5,632 nucleotides of DNA from assembly GCA_900551585.1 (NCBI GenBank), contig URWU01000114.1, positions 1 to 5,632 of the forward strand, read 5' to 3'. This document shows positions 1 through 5,632 of the stretch, one piece after another. Position 1 is the stretch's first letter. The number at the start of each line of letters is the position of its first letter. The notes under the pieces are model-generated. The model saw nothing but the letters and a program-made list of their open reading frames with translations, ran no database searches and was not told where the DNA came from. The stretch comes from an uncultured Alphaproteobacteria bacterium. Its GTDB lineage: Bacteria; Pseudomonadota; Alphaproteobacteria; RF32; CAG-239. A program made the position numbers and the translations under genes.

Positions 1-44
1 CACTCGACTAGTCGTCGGCAGCGTCAGATGTGTATAAGAGACAG
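1..44 (+). other. Nextera P5/i5 sequencing adapter (artefact)
   Basis: Bases 1-3 (CAC) match the end of the Illumina P5 primer. Bases 4-11 (TCGACTAG) match an 8-base i5 index, which I recall as Nextera XT S513. Bases 12-44 are the 33-base Nextera read-1 transposase adapter, ending in the 19-base Tn5 mosaic end at 26-44 (AGATGTGTATAAGAGACAG). This is library sequence left in the assembly, not a transposon in the genome. Genomic sequence starts at 45. Confidence 0.98.
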
Positions 45-91
45 AATGTATGCTTTACAGCAAAAATAATGTTTTATATAGGGTTACATCA

Positions 92-883
92 ATGAAATTG
101 CTTCAAAATGTTAAGAATTATTGCGGAATTTTAACTGTTTCGGCTTTGCTGTGTTCTTGTTCTTCTGCCGTTTTCCCTGATATTATCGAGGAAGACAACG
201 CCGCTGACAGTCCGGTCATGAGCGAAGACAGCAGTTTTGTCGGCCGCAAGAGCAAAAAAATCGAGCTGGCAATGCCGGAAGAGGGCAGCAGCCTCCGGGC
301 TGATGAGCAGAACGTGGCTTATGATGATGAAGACAAAGAACTGGACGCCGCAATGAACAGCGATATGGTTAAAGACGAAGTAACCCCTGCCAAAACCAAA
401 CCGATTCAAAAAGCTGAAATCAAAAAAGCCGAGCCGGTCGAAATGCCGCAGAGCACCGATTTGAGCGAAGAAGAAACCATTGTCGAGCCGACAGCCGTCA
501 CCGAAGACGACGGAACGCCGAGCGTCAGCTACCGCATGGACACTTTCTACTTCAACAACGGCAGCGCTGTTTTGGATTCTCAGTATAACAAACAGATTCG
601 CAACATTGCCAAACTGGCAAAATCAAAGAAAAATGCCGTTGTCAAAGTTTTGGGCTTTGCCTCAAGCCGCACCCGCAACACCGATGTTGTTTCCCACAAG
701 CTGGCAAACTTCAAAATCTCGGCCGAGCGTGCTGCCAGCGTTGCCAATGCGTTAAAACGTTACGGTCTGCCTGCTTCTCAAATCGAAACCGAAGCTTTGT
801 CGGATTCTGCACCGGCTTATCAGGAGGTTATGCCTGAGGGCGAGCGCCTGAACCGCCGTGTTGAAGTTTATATCACCTATTAA
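92..883 (+). CDS. OmpA-domain outer-membrane lipoprotein
   Basis: Predicted 263-residue lipoprotein with a C-terminal OmpA-like peptidoglycan-associating domain, likely anchored in the outer membrane and contacting the cell wall. The ATG at 92 is chosen over the in-frame ATG at 50 because it puts a short basic n-region (MKLLQNVK) directly before a hydrophobic stretch and a lipobox-like LCSC (residues 20-23, lipidated Cys probably 23); AGGG at 80-83 is a weak ribosome site. Residues about 30-145 form a low-complexity acidic and Lys/Pro/Glu-rich linker. The OmpA domain spans about 147-263: YFNNGSAVL (153-161), GFASSRTRNTD (188-198), ISAERAASV (209-217, R213 the usual ligand-binding Arg) and NRRVEVY (254-260). 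The Asp normally found just after the GxT position is replaced by Ser. The family is Pal/OmpA-like, but it is too long and too divergent to call pal. It lies 15 bases upstream of recJ and probably heads that operon. Confidence 0.88.
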   Translation: MKLLQNVKNYCGILTVSALLCSCSSAVFPDIIEEDNAADSPVMSEDSSFVGRKSKKIELAMPEEGSSLRADEQNVAYDDEDKELDAAMNSDMVKDEVTPAKTKPIQKAEIKKAEPVEMPQSTDLSEEETIVEPTAVTEDDGTPSVSYRMDTFYFNNGSAVLDSQYNKQIRNIAKLAKSKKNAVVKVLGFASSRTRNTDVVSHKLANFKISAERAASVANALKRYGLPASQIETEALSDSAPAYQEVMPEGERLNRRVEVYITY

Positions 884-887
884 TTTT

Positions 888-891
888 AGGA
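888..891 (+). promoter_or_regulatory. Ribosome binding site for the recJ TTG start
   Basis: AGGA lies seven bases before TTG at 899-901, in the short gap after the lipoprotein stop codon. No in-frame ATG or GTG lies nearby upstream, so this site supports TTG as the true start. Confidence 0.7.
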
Positions 892-898
892 TAAAAAT

Positions 899-2668
899 TT
901 GACTCTTTCGGCAGACAACGAGAAATCATTGGGCGGCAACCTTTGGAAACTGGCGCCCGCCAATGAGCGCTCGGTAGAGACAATCTGTCAGCGTTTCAAT
1001 CTTCCGTATCTGGTTGCCAAAATCCTTACAATCCGCGGGGTATCCATTGAGGATATCGGCAATTTTGTCGAGCCTAAACTGCAGACGCTACTGCCGAACC
1101 CGTCTTGCCTGAAAGATATGGAAAAAGCGGCTGTCCGCATTGCCGAAGCCATTACCAAAAAACAAAAAATCGCTATCATCGGCGACTATGATGTTGACGG
1201 AGCCACGTCTTCTTCCGTTCTGCGTCTTTATCTTGAATCTGTCGGTATCGAGCCGGAAATCCACATTCCCGACCGCGAGGAGGGCTATGGCCCCAGCCGC
1301 ATGGCAATAGACGAGTTTGCTGCGCTCGGCGTCGATTTGGTCATTACCGTTGACTGCGGCACCACGGCTTTTGACACTTTTGAATATGCCAAAGAAAAAA
1401 ATATTCCCGTCATTGTTTTAGACCACCATGAAGCCGAGGTGAAACTTCCGCCGGTTTATGCCGTTGTGAACCCCAAACGTTTAGACGATGACAGCGGTGT
1501 TGACTATTTACAGTATATGGCTGCCGTGGGCGTTGTCTTTGTGACGATTGTGGCCGTTAACCGCGAACTGCGCCGCCAAAATTTTTTCAGCGGCACCAAT
1601 CCCGAACCGAACCTGATGCAGTGGCTGGATTTGGTTGCCCTCGGCACCGTTTGTGACGTTGTGCCGCTCAAAGGCTTAAACCGGGCTTTTGTCCGTCAGG
1701 GGCTGAAAATCATGTCGCGCCGCACCAATATCGGCTTAAAAGCTTTGGTTGACAAAGCCGGAATTTCCGAAGCGCCGACAGCTTTCCATTTAGGTTATGT
1801 CTTGGGTCCGAGAATCAATGCCTGCGGCCGTGTCGGCGACGCTGCGCTCGGCAATAAGCTGCTGTGCATGCAAGACGAAAATCAGGCAAAAGTTTTGGCC
1901 GACAAACTCGGTGAGTTTAACGAGCAGCGTAAAGATATTGAGAGTTATGTCCTTTTAAGCGCTATTGAAATGCTTGAGGGAACGCCGCAGACTTATCCGA
2001 TTGCTTTTGTTGCCGGCAATGACTGGCATCAGGGCGTTATCGGCATTGTTGCCGGCAAACTCAAAGAACGCTACAATCTGCCGGCTTTTGTCATGTCGAT
2101 TGAGGCTGACGAAGTCAAAGGTTCAGCCAGATCAATCCCTCAGGTGGACTTGGGCGCATTAATCATTTCTGCCAAAGAAAAAGGCCTGCTGACCAAAGGC
2201 GGCGGCCACACAATGGCGGCCGGTTTCTCGCTGAATGAAGACAAAATTGATGAATTCCGCGAATTCGTCGGACAATATGTCAGCGAAAAAATCGGCGGCG
2301 AGGCGATTACACCGGTCATTGAGATTGACGGCGAGCTTGACGTTGCCGGCGCCACCGTTGACATGGCTGAAAAACTGGAACTTTTGGAGCCTTACGGTTC
2401 CGGCAACAGCGAACCGAAACTGCTGCTTCATCATGTGCGCATTTCCAAAGCGTCAATCATCGGCAGCGGCCATGTCAAATGCTTTTTGGGCTCAGATAAC
2501 GGCGGCTCGCTGAAAGCCATTGCTTTTCGTGTTGCCGACAACGACATCGGCAATGCCATGCTGATTGCCAAAGGCGAAATTTTTGACGTGGTCGGGGTTT
2601 TGCGCCGCGACAACTGGCAGGGACGCAATTCTGTTCAATTTATAATAGATGATATCAAGAGGTGCTAA
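899..2668 (+). CDS. recJ: Single-stranded-DNA-specific exonuclease RecJ
   Basis: RecJ degrades single-stranded DNA 5' to 3' and acts in RecF-pathway recombination, mismatch repair and base-excision repair in the cytoplasm. The 589-residue protein is full length for the family. DHH-domain motifs are in order: DYDVDG (96-101), VDCGTT (151-156), DHH (175-177) and CDVVPL (252-257). These hold the Asp and His residues that bind the two catalytic metal ions. GPRINACGR (303-311) follows, then the DHHA1 motif KGGGHTMAAGF (433-443). The C-terminal OB-like region includes EPYGSGNSEP (497-506). All expected catalytic residues are present, so the enzyme should be active. The start is TTG, supported by AGGA at 888-891. 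It begins 15 bases after the lipoprotein gene and its TAA directly abuts the ATG of the next gene, suggesting co-transcription and translational coupling. The identification is secure; only the exact start is slightly uncertain. Confidence 0.97.
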   Translation: MTLSADNEKSLGGNLWKLAPANERSVETICQRFNLPYLVAKILTIRGVSIEDIGNFVEPKLQTLLPNPSCLKDMEKAAVRIAEAITKKQKIAIIGDYDVDGATSSSVLRLYLESVGIEPEIHIPDREEGYGPSRMAIDEFAALGVDLVITVDCGTTAFDTFEYAKEKNIPVIVLDHHEAEVKLPPVYAVVNPKRLDDDSGVDYLQYMAAVGVVFVTIVAVNRELRRQNFFSGTNPEPNLMQWLDLVALGTVCDVVPLKGLNRAFVRQGLKIMSRRTNIGLKALVDKAGISEAPTAFHLGYVLGPRINACGRVGDAALGNKLLCMQDENQAKVLADKLGEFNEQRKDIESYVLLSAIEMLEGTPQTYPIAFVAGNDWHQGVIGIVAGKLKERYNLPAFVMSIEADEVKGSARSIPQVDLGALIISAKEKGLLTKGGGHTMAAGFSLNEDKIDEFREFVGQYVSEKIGGEAITPVIEIDGELDVAGATVDMAEKLELLEPYGSGNSEPKLLLHHVRISKASIIGSGHVKCFLGSDNGGSLKAIAFRVADNDIGNAMLIAKGEIFDVVGVLRRDNWQGRNSVQFIIDDIKRC

Positions 2669-3382
2669 ATGGCCGACGAAGAAATTACGAAAAGAGCAAT
2701 TAATATCAAAAGAATACGTTTGGAGCGTGAACGGGCTGTTTTCATGAAAGTCGGCGCCAAAATCCGCGCATATCTTTTTACCGGTATTTTGGTCACGGCA
2801 CCGGTTGCCATCACATTTTACATGGCCTACAAATTCATCTTTTGGGTAGACCGTTTGGTCGGCCAGATGATTCCGCCGCGTTTTCATGAATATATGAACG
2901 ATATTCTGCCTTTCACCATTCCCGGTTTGGGCTTGGTTATATTGATTCTGGCCTTGATTCTCGTCGGTATGTTTGCCGCGGGCTTCTTAGGCAAGTTCTT
3001 CATGCGTCTGGGCGAGTGGATTGTTTATAAGCTGCCGCTCATTTCCAGCGTATATTCTTTGCTCAAACAGGTTTTTGAAACTTTTCTGTCGACCAAAACC
3101 CAGGCTTTCAACAAAGTCGTTCTGCTGGAATATCCGCGCAAAGGCATTTGGATTCTGGGCTTGGTCAGTTCCGAGACCAAAGGCGAGGTTAAAAACCTGC
3201 TGCCGACCAAGATGTTGAACGTGTTTATTCCGACTACGCCGAACCCGACATCGGGCTTTTTGATTTTTGTGCCGAAAGAAGATACGATTGAGCTGGATAT
3301 GAGTGTTGAAGACGGCATCAAGTTTATAATTTCAGGCGGATTGGTCGAACCCGGCAATCCAAAACTCAAGGCAAAAAAATAA
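2669..3382 (+). CDS. DUF502 family inner-membrane protein
   Basis: A 237-residue member of the DUF502 family, membrane proteins found across bacteria and, as the LCV/COV proteins, in plants. The bacterial role is not established. Visible parts: a charged cytoplasmic N-terminus (1-33, Lys/Arg/Glu-rich), a first membrane segment at about 36-60 beginning FTGILVTAPVAIT, a second at about 86-108 (GLGLVILILALILVGMFAAG), then a soluble C-terminal domain. Family landmarks are KLPLISSVYSLLKQ (121-134), PTTPNPTSG (188-196) and SGG (222-224). The ATG follows the recJ TAA with no gap, and AAGAGG at 2657-2662 is a good ribosome site inside recJ. A later Met at residue 26 is possible but has no better site. 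Adjacency to recJ looks like operon packing and does not itself indicate a repair role. Family assignment is confident; function is unknown. Confidence 0.93.
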   Translation: MADEEITKRAINIKRIRLERERAVFMKVGAKIRAYLFTGILVTAPVAITFYMAYKFIFWVDRLVGQMIPPRFHEYMNDILPFTIPGLGLVILILALILVGMFAAGFLGKFFMRLGEWIVYKLPLISSVYSLLKQVFETFLSTKTQAFNKVVLLEYPRKGIWILGLVSSETKGEVKNLLPTKMLNVFIPTTPNPTSGFLIFVPKEDTIELDMSVEDGIKFIISGGLVEPGNPKLKAKK

Positions 3383-3418
3383 TTTAATACTTTTTTGAAC
3401 ATTGTTTATAAAAAAAGC

Positions 3419-3447
3419 TTGATTATTTTCTGATTGTGCCTTATACA
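3419..3447 (+). promoter_or_regulatory. Sigma70-like promoter of tRNA-Leu
   Basis: TTGATT (3419-3424) and TATACA (3442-3447) resemble the -35 and -10 hexamers with an ideal 17-base spacer. Transcription would start near 3454, about 12 bases before the mature tRNA 5' end at 3466. The surrounding region after the DUF502 gene is AT-rich and otherwise empty. Confidence 0.65.
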
Positions 3448-3465
3448 AACTCATGTTTTGTCTAC

Positions 3466-3552
3466 GCGGCCATGGTGGAATTGGTAGACACGCAACCTTG
3501 AGGTGGTTGTGGGAGATATCCCGTGGAAGTTCAAGTCTTCTTGGCCGCACCA
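3466..3552 (+). tRNA. tRNA-Leu (anticodon GAG)
   Basis: An 87-base class II tRNA that decodes CUC and CUU leucine codons. The acceptor arm GCGGCCA (3466-3472) pairs fully with TGGCCGC (3542-3548), followed by discriminator A and an encoded CCA (3550-3552). The anticodon stem CAACC/GGTTG (3493-3497/3505-3509) closes the loop TTGAGGT, giving anticodon GAG at 3500-3502. The long variable arm GGGA-GATA-TCCC (3511-3522) is typical of tRNA-Leu. The T arm GGAAG/CTTCT encloses TTCAAGT (3530-3536). The discriminator A also fits leucine. It has its own promoter upstream and a terminator downstream, so it is probably transcribed alone. Confidence 0.98.
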
Positions 3553-3570
3553 ATTCAAACAAAAGTTTTG

Positions 3571-3599
3571 CCCGCTTCACAACCAAGCGGGTTTTTGTT
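3571..3599 (+). terminator. Rho-independent terminator after tRNA-Leu
   Basis: A perfect 7-bp stem, CCCGCTT (3571-3577) with AAGCGGG (3585-3591), has a 7-base loop and is followed by TTTTTGTT (3592-3599). It lies 18 bases after the tRNA CCA, so it should end the tRNA transcript. It also lies just upstream of mgtE. Confidence 0.88.
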
Positions 3600-3614
3600 C
3601 AAAATTCAATGTCA

Positions 3615-3621
3615 GGGGAGG
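3615..3621 (+). promoter_or_regulatory. Strong ribosome binding site of mgtE
   Basis: GGGGAGG lies four bases before ATG 3626. It fixes the mgtE start. The open frame continues upstream through the terminator and into the tRNA, and that extension cannot be coding. Confidence 0.85.
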
Positions 3622-3625
3622 TAAG

Positions 3626-5044
3626 ATGAGTAAGCGTATCAAACGTGAATTACTTCCCAAAAAGAAGAAAACCAGCAGAAAAAAGAGAAAAGACAGCCAC
3701 ATCTTAGGTTTGGGACCCAAGATGATTAACTCTATTGTCCATGCTTTGGATGACGGCGACAAAATCCATATCCGCAAAATCGTTGAAGGCTTAAGCGAAT
3801 ATGAACTCGCCCGTTTAATTGAGTCTCTTGACCATACCAAGCGTCAGGAACTGGTTGAAATCCTTGGTGATAAAATCAATCCTGATGTCTTTCCCGAATT
3901 AAACGAAGTCGTTCAGGAACAGATTATTGACAGCTTGAATGAAGATCAGGTTGTCAAAATCGTTAATGAGCTCGATTCCGACGAAGCCGTCGAAATCTTG
4001 GAGCACATGGACGTTGACGAGCAGGCCAGTATTATCAACCGCTTGTCGCCGGAATTAAAATATCAGGTTAAATCCTCGTTTTCTTATCCCGAAGATTCGG
4101 CCGGCCGTATTATGTCGCGCGATTTTGTCAGCATGCCCGATGACTGGAGCGTCAAAGAGGCGCGCCAATATCTTCTGACCGAGCCTGAGTTGCCCGATGA
4201 ATTCTTTGACATTTTTTTGACCGATTCCAATTTGCACCCGACCGGAGAAATTGCTCTGGATAAATTGCTGCGCGCCAAGCCCGACCAAAAGCTGCGTGAT
4301 ATTATGGATGGCGAAATCTGCCCGATTGACGCTTATACAGATCAGGAAGAAGTCGCCCACATGTTCCGAGAATATGGCTGGATGTCGGCAATGGTTGTCG
4401 ATAACAACTGTCGGCTTGTCGGTACCATTACCGTTGACGATGTCGTCCACATTGTCCATGAAGAAGCCAGTGAAGATATTATGCACCTGACCGGTACGGA
4501 AGAGGGCGATGTTTATAAATCTGTTTTTGAAATTTTCAAATCGCGTTCTGTCTGGCTGGTAACGAACTTATTTGCAACGATTCTGGCATCTTCGGTTGTC
4601 CGCGGTTTTCAGGATATTATTGCCGAAGTGTCGACTTTGGCTGTTCTCATGCCGATTGTGGCGTCAATGGGCGGCACGACCGGCCAGCAGACTTTGGCTG
4701 TTGTGGTTCGTGCTCTGGCAACCAAAGAGCTGACCTCACGCAATACCATGCGCATGATTGCCAAAGAGTTTTTGGTCGGCGTTTGCAACGGTTCGTTGTT
4801 TGCCGCCATGATTTGGGGCGTGACGCACCTCATGTTTCCTGATAAAATCATGATAAGCAACATTATTGCCATCGCCATGCTGTGTAATTTGGTCATTGCC
4901 AGTCTGGCCGGAATCCTCATTCCGCTGACTTTAAATAAGTTAAAGGTTGACCCGGCCATATCTTCGGGTGTATTCCTGATAGCCATGACCGATTCCGGCG
5001 GCTTTTTCATCTTTCTGGGGTTGGCCAAACTGTTGTTATTCTAA
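3626..5044 (+). CDS. mgtE: Magnesium transporter MgtE
   Basis: MgtE is an inner-membrane Mg2+-selective channel, normally a homodimer whose cytoplasmic domains sense Mg2+ and close the pore. This 472-residue protein has the full architecture: an acidic helical MgtE N-domain (about 31-155), two CBS domains (about 159-216, starting AGRIMSRDFVSM, and 223-284, with LRDIMDGEICPI and RLVGTITVDDVVHIV), a connecting helix (about 279-308, EEASEDIMHLTG) and five membrane segments (about 309-333, 338-365, 381-401, 407-435, 445-470). The pore-lining Asp in MTDSGG is kept (D456). The usual GGNxGxQ motif in the second membrane segment reads GGTTGQQ (349-355), so the conserved Asn is Thr. A Lys/Arg-rich tail (residues 3-22) precedes the N-domain. 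The start is set by GGGGAGG at 3615-3621. It follows tRNA-Leu and its terminator, leaving little room for its own promoter. The family is certain; ion preference is inferred. Confidence 0.96.
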   Translation: MSKRIKRELLPKKKKTSRKKRKDSHILGLGPKMINSIVHALDDGDKIHIRKIVEGLSEYELARLIESLDHTKRQELVEILGDKINPDVFPELNEVVQEQIIDSLNEDQVVKIVNELDSDEAVEILEHMDVDEQASIINRLSPELKYQVKSSFSYPEDSAGRIMSRDFVSMPDDWSVKEARQYLLTEPELPDEFFDIFLTDSNLHPTGEIALDKLLRAKPDQKLRDIMDGEICPIDAYTDQEEVAHMFREYGWMSAMVVDNNCRLVGTITVDDVVHIVHEEASEDIMHLTGTEEGDVYKSVFEIFKSRSVWLVTNLFATILASSVVRGFQDIIAEVSTLAVLMPIVASMGGTTGQQTLAVVVRALATKELTSRNTMRMIAKEFLVGVCNGSLFAAMIWGVTHLMFPDKIMISNIIAIAMLCNLVIASLAGILIPLTLNKLKVDPAISSGVFLIAMTDSGGFFIFLGLAKLLLF

Positions 5045-5095
5045 ATTAAGTATGAATATCTTTGAGTTTAAGCTTTTTATCTTGCAAAAACTGCG

Positions 5096-5101
5096 TATAA
5101 T
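5096..5101 (+). promoter_or_regulatory. Candidate -10 element of lspA promoter
   Basis: A perfect TATAAT sits 36 bases before the lspA ATG, in the 93-base gap after mgtE. No good -35 lies at 16-18 bases (the region there is CTTTTTA), and TTGCAA at 5082-5087 is too close. A TG at 5092-5093 is one base off the extended -10 position. The promoter is plausible but unproven. No clear mgtE terminator is visible in this gap. Confidence 0.45.
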
Positions 5102-5137
5102 AACAAAGTTTTTAGCAGGTTTTATTGGAGTTTTAAT

Positions 5138-5590
5138 ATGTTACTGGGTCTGAGCGTTGCTCTTGTGATTGTAATTTTGGATCAGGCGACTAAATATTAT
5201 ATCATGAATAGTGTTTTGAACGAATATGGTATTATTAGTTACACCTCATTTTTCAATCTGGTTCGGGCCTGGAACACCGGCGTCAGCTTCTCAATGTTTA
5301 ATAATTGGGGCAATTGGGGCGTCATCGGCCTGTCGGTTATAGCTTTGTGTATTGTCGGTTTTTTAATCTATTGGCTTTATACTGAAAAAGTTAAACTGAT
5401 TCAGGTTTCTTTAGGCTTTATTATCGGCGGGGCAATCGGCAATGTTATTGACCGGGTACGCATCGGCGCGGTATTTGATTTTCTGGACGTGCATTTCGGC
5501 GGTTACCACTGGCCGGCATTCAATCTTGCCGACAGCTTTATCTGCATCGGCGCGGTATTGATTATCTGCGACGGCCTGCTGGTGCGCAAA
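5138..5590 (+). CDS. lspA: Lipoprotein signal peptidase II (3' end missing)
   Basis: LspA is the inner-membrane aspartyl protease that cuts the signal peptide of diacylglyceryl-modified prolipoproteins just before the lipidated Cys. Visible parts: membrane segments at about 3-23, 58-80, 86-104 and 129-148; DQATK (15-19); NTGVSFSMF (46-54); GGAIGNVIDRVRIGAVFDFLD (97-117), which carries catalytic D114; and FNLADS (128-133) with catalytic D132. Both active-site Asp residues are present. GGAG at 5127-5130 is seven bases before the ATG. Only 151 codons are genomic: the apparent last six residues (LSLIHI) and the stop are read from adapter beginning at 5591. The family is about 150-170 residues, so probably only a short cytoplasmic tail is lost. 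The natural stop is not in this window. The upstream -10 hexamer suggests it is expressed separately from mgtE. Confidence 0.95.
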
Positions 5591-5632
5591 CTGTCTCTTA
5601 TACACATCTGACGCTGCCGACGACTAGTCGAG
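5591..5632 (-). other. Nextera P5/i5 sequencing adapter (artefact)
   Basis: Exact reverse complement of bases 3-44. The mosaic end is at 5591-5609 (CTGTCTCTTATACACATCT), the rest of the read-1 adapter runs to 5623, the i5 index CTAGTCGA is at 5624-5631, and one P5 base follows at 5632. Genomic sequence ends at 5590, inside lspA. Having the same P5 side at both ends suggests untrimmed adapter k-mers ended the contig. Confidence 0.98.

Noticed and set aside
26..44. Tn5 mosaic end as sign of a real Tn5 or IS50 element
   Set aside because: It is joined to the Nextera adapter, i5 index and P5 tail, and no transposase gene is present.
54..82. Possible promoter for the lipoprotein operon (TTTACA with AT-rich TATATAGG)
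   Set aside because: The spacer is 15 or 17 bases depending on the choice of -10. Transcription would start almost at the ATG, leaving the ribosome site outside the transcript. Only 47 genomic bases precede the gene, so the true promoter may be missing.
2492..2887. 131-codon antisense open frame across the recJ/DUF502 junction
   Set aside because: It overlaps two confident genes on the other strand and shows no recognisable protein family.
3390..3417. Inverted repeat CTTTTTT/AAAAAAG after the DUF502 gene as a terminator
   Set aside because: The stem is almost all A-T with a 14-base loop, and no T-tract follows, so it is unlikely to terminate transcription.
3503..3625. Upstream extension of the mgtE reading frame into the tRNA gene
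   Set aside because: It would code through the tRNA-Leu and the terminator. The GGGGAGG site before ATG 3626 marks the real start.
3553..3625. Mg2+ riboswitch or leader peptide ahead of mgtE
   Set aside because: The space holds only the tRNA terminator and the ribosome site, too short for an M-box-type leader. No such fold or small ORF is visible.
4055..4486. 143-codon antisense open frame within mgtE
   Set aside because: It is opposite a clear, well-conserved CDS, has no ribosome site or recognisable domain, and is a by-product of codon composition.
5045..5137. Terminator for mgtE
   Set aside because: Only a weak A/T stem (around 5071-5092) can be drawn, with no GC-rich stem and T-tract.

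Overview
This window looks like an ordinary chromosomal segment of an alphaproteobacterium, probably from a metagenome or an uncultured genome. The lineage call is an inference. It rests on the OmpA-domain signature GFASSRTRN in the first gene, the GVSFSMF-type signal peptidase II, and RecJ and MgtE sequences that look alphaproteobacterial. Base composition is balanced, codon use looks uniform across the genes, and nothing suggests recent transfer. No mobile element, CRISPR array or defence system is visible.

Both ends are not biological. Bases 1-44 and 5591-5632 are Illumina Nextera adapter: the tail of P5, an 8-base i5 index, the read-1 transposase adapter and the Tn5 mosaic end. They form a 42-base inverted terminal repeat. 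Genuine genome sequence runs from 45 to 5590.

Left block (92-3382), one strand and tightly packed: an OmpA-domain outer-membrane lipoprotein, then recJ (TTG start, 15 bases downstream), then a DUF502 inner-membrane protein whose ATG directly abuts the recJ stop. No terminator or promoter is evident between them, so they are probably one transcription unit. Its promoter is cut off or unresolved at the contig edge.

Middle (3383-3625): a sigma70-like promoter, a tRNA-Leu(GAG) gene with encoded CCA, and a rho-independent terminator.

Right block: mgtE (Mg2+ channel/transporter, 3626-5044), a 93-base intergenic gap with a consensus -10 hexamer, and lspA (lipoprotein signal peptidase), whose last codons are lost because the contig runs into adapter. 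LspA would mature lipoproteins such as the one at the left end, but the two genes are not in one operon. All genes are on the + strand. I found no previously undescribed system. The points most worth checking are the adapter-derived protein tail, the changed GGN motif in MgtE, the changed peptidoglycan-binding Asp site in the lipoprotein, and the terminator placed 27 bases before the mgtE start.
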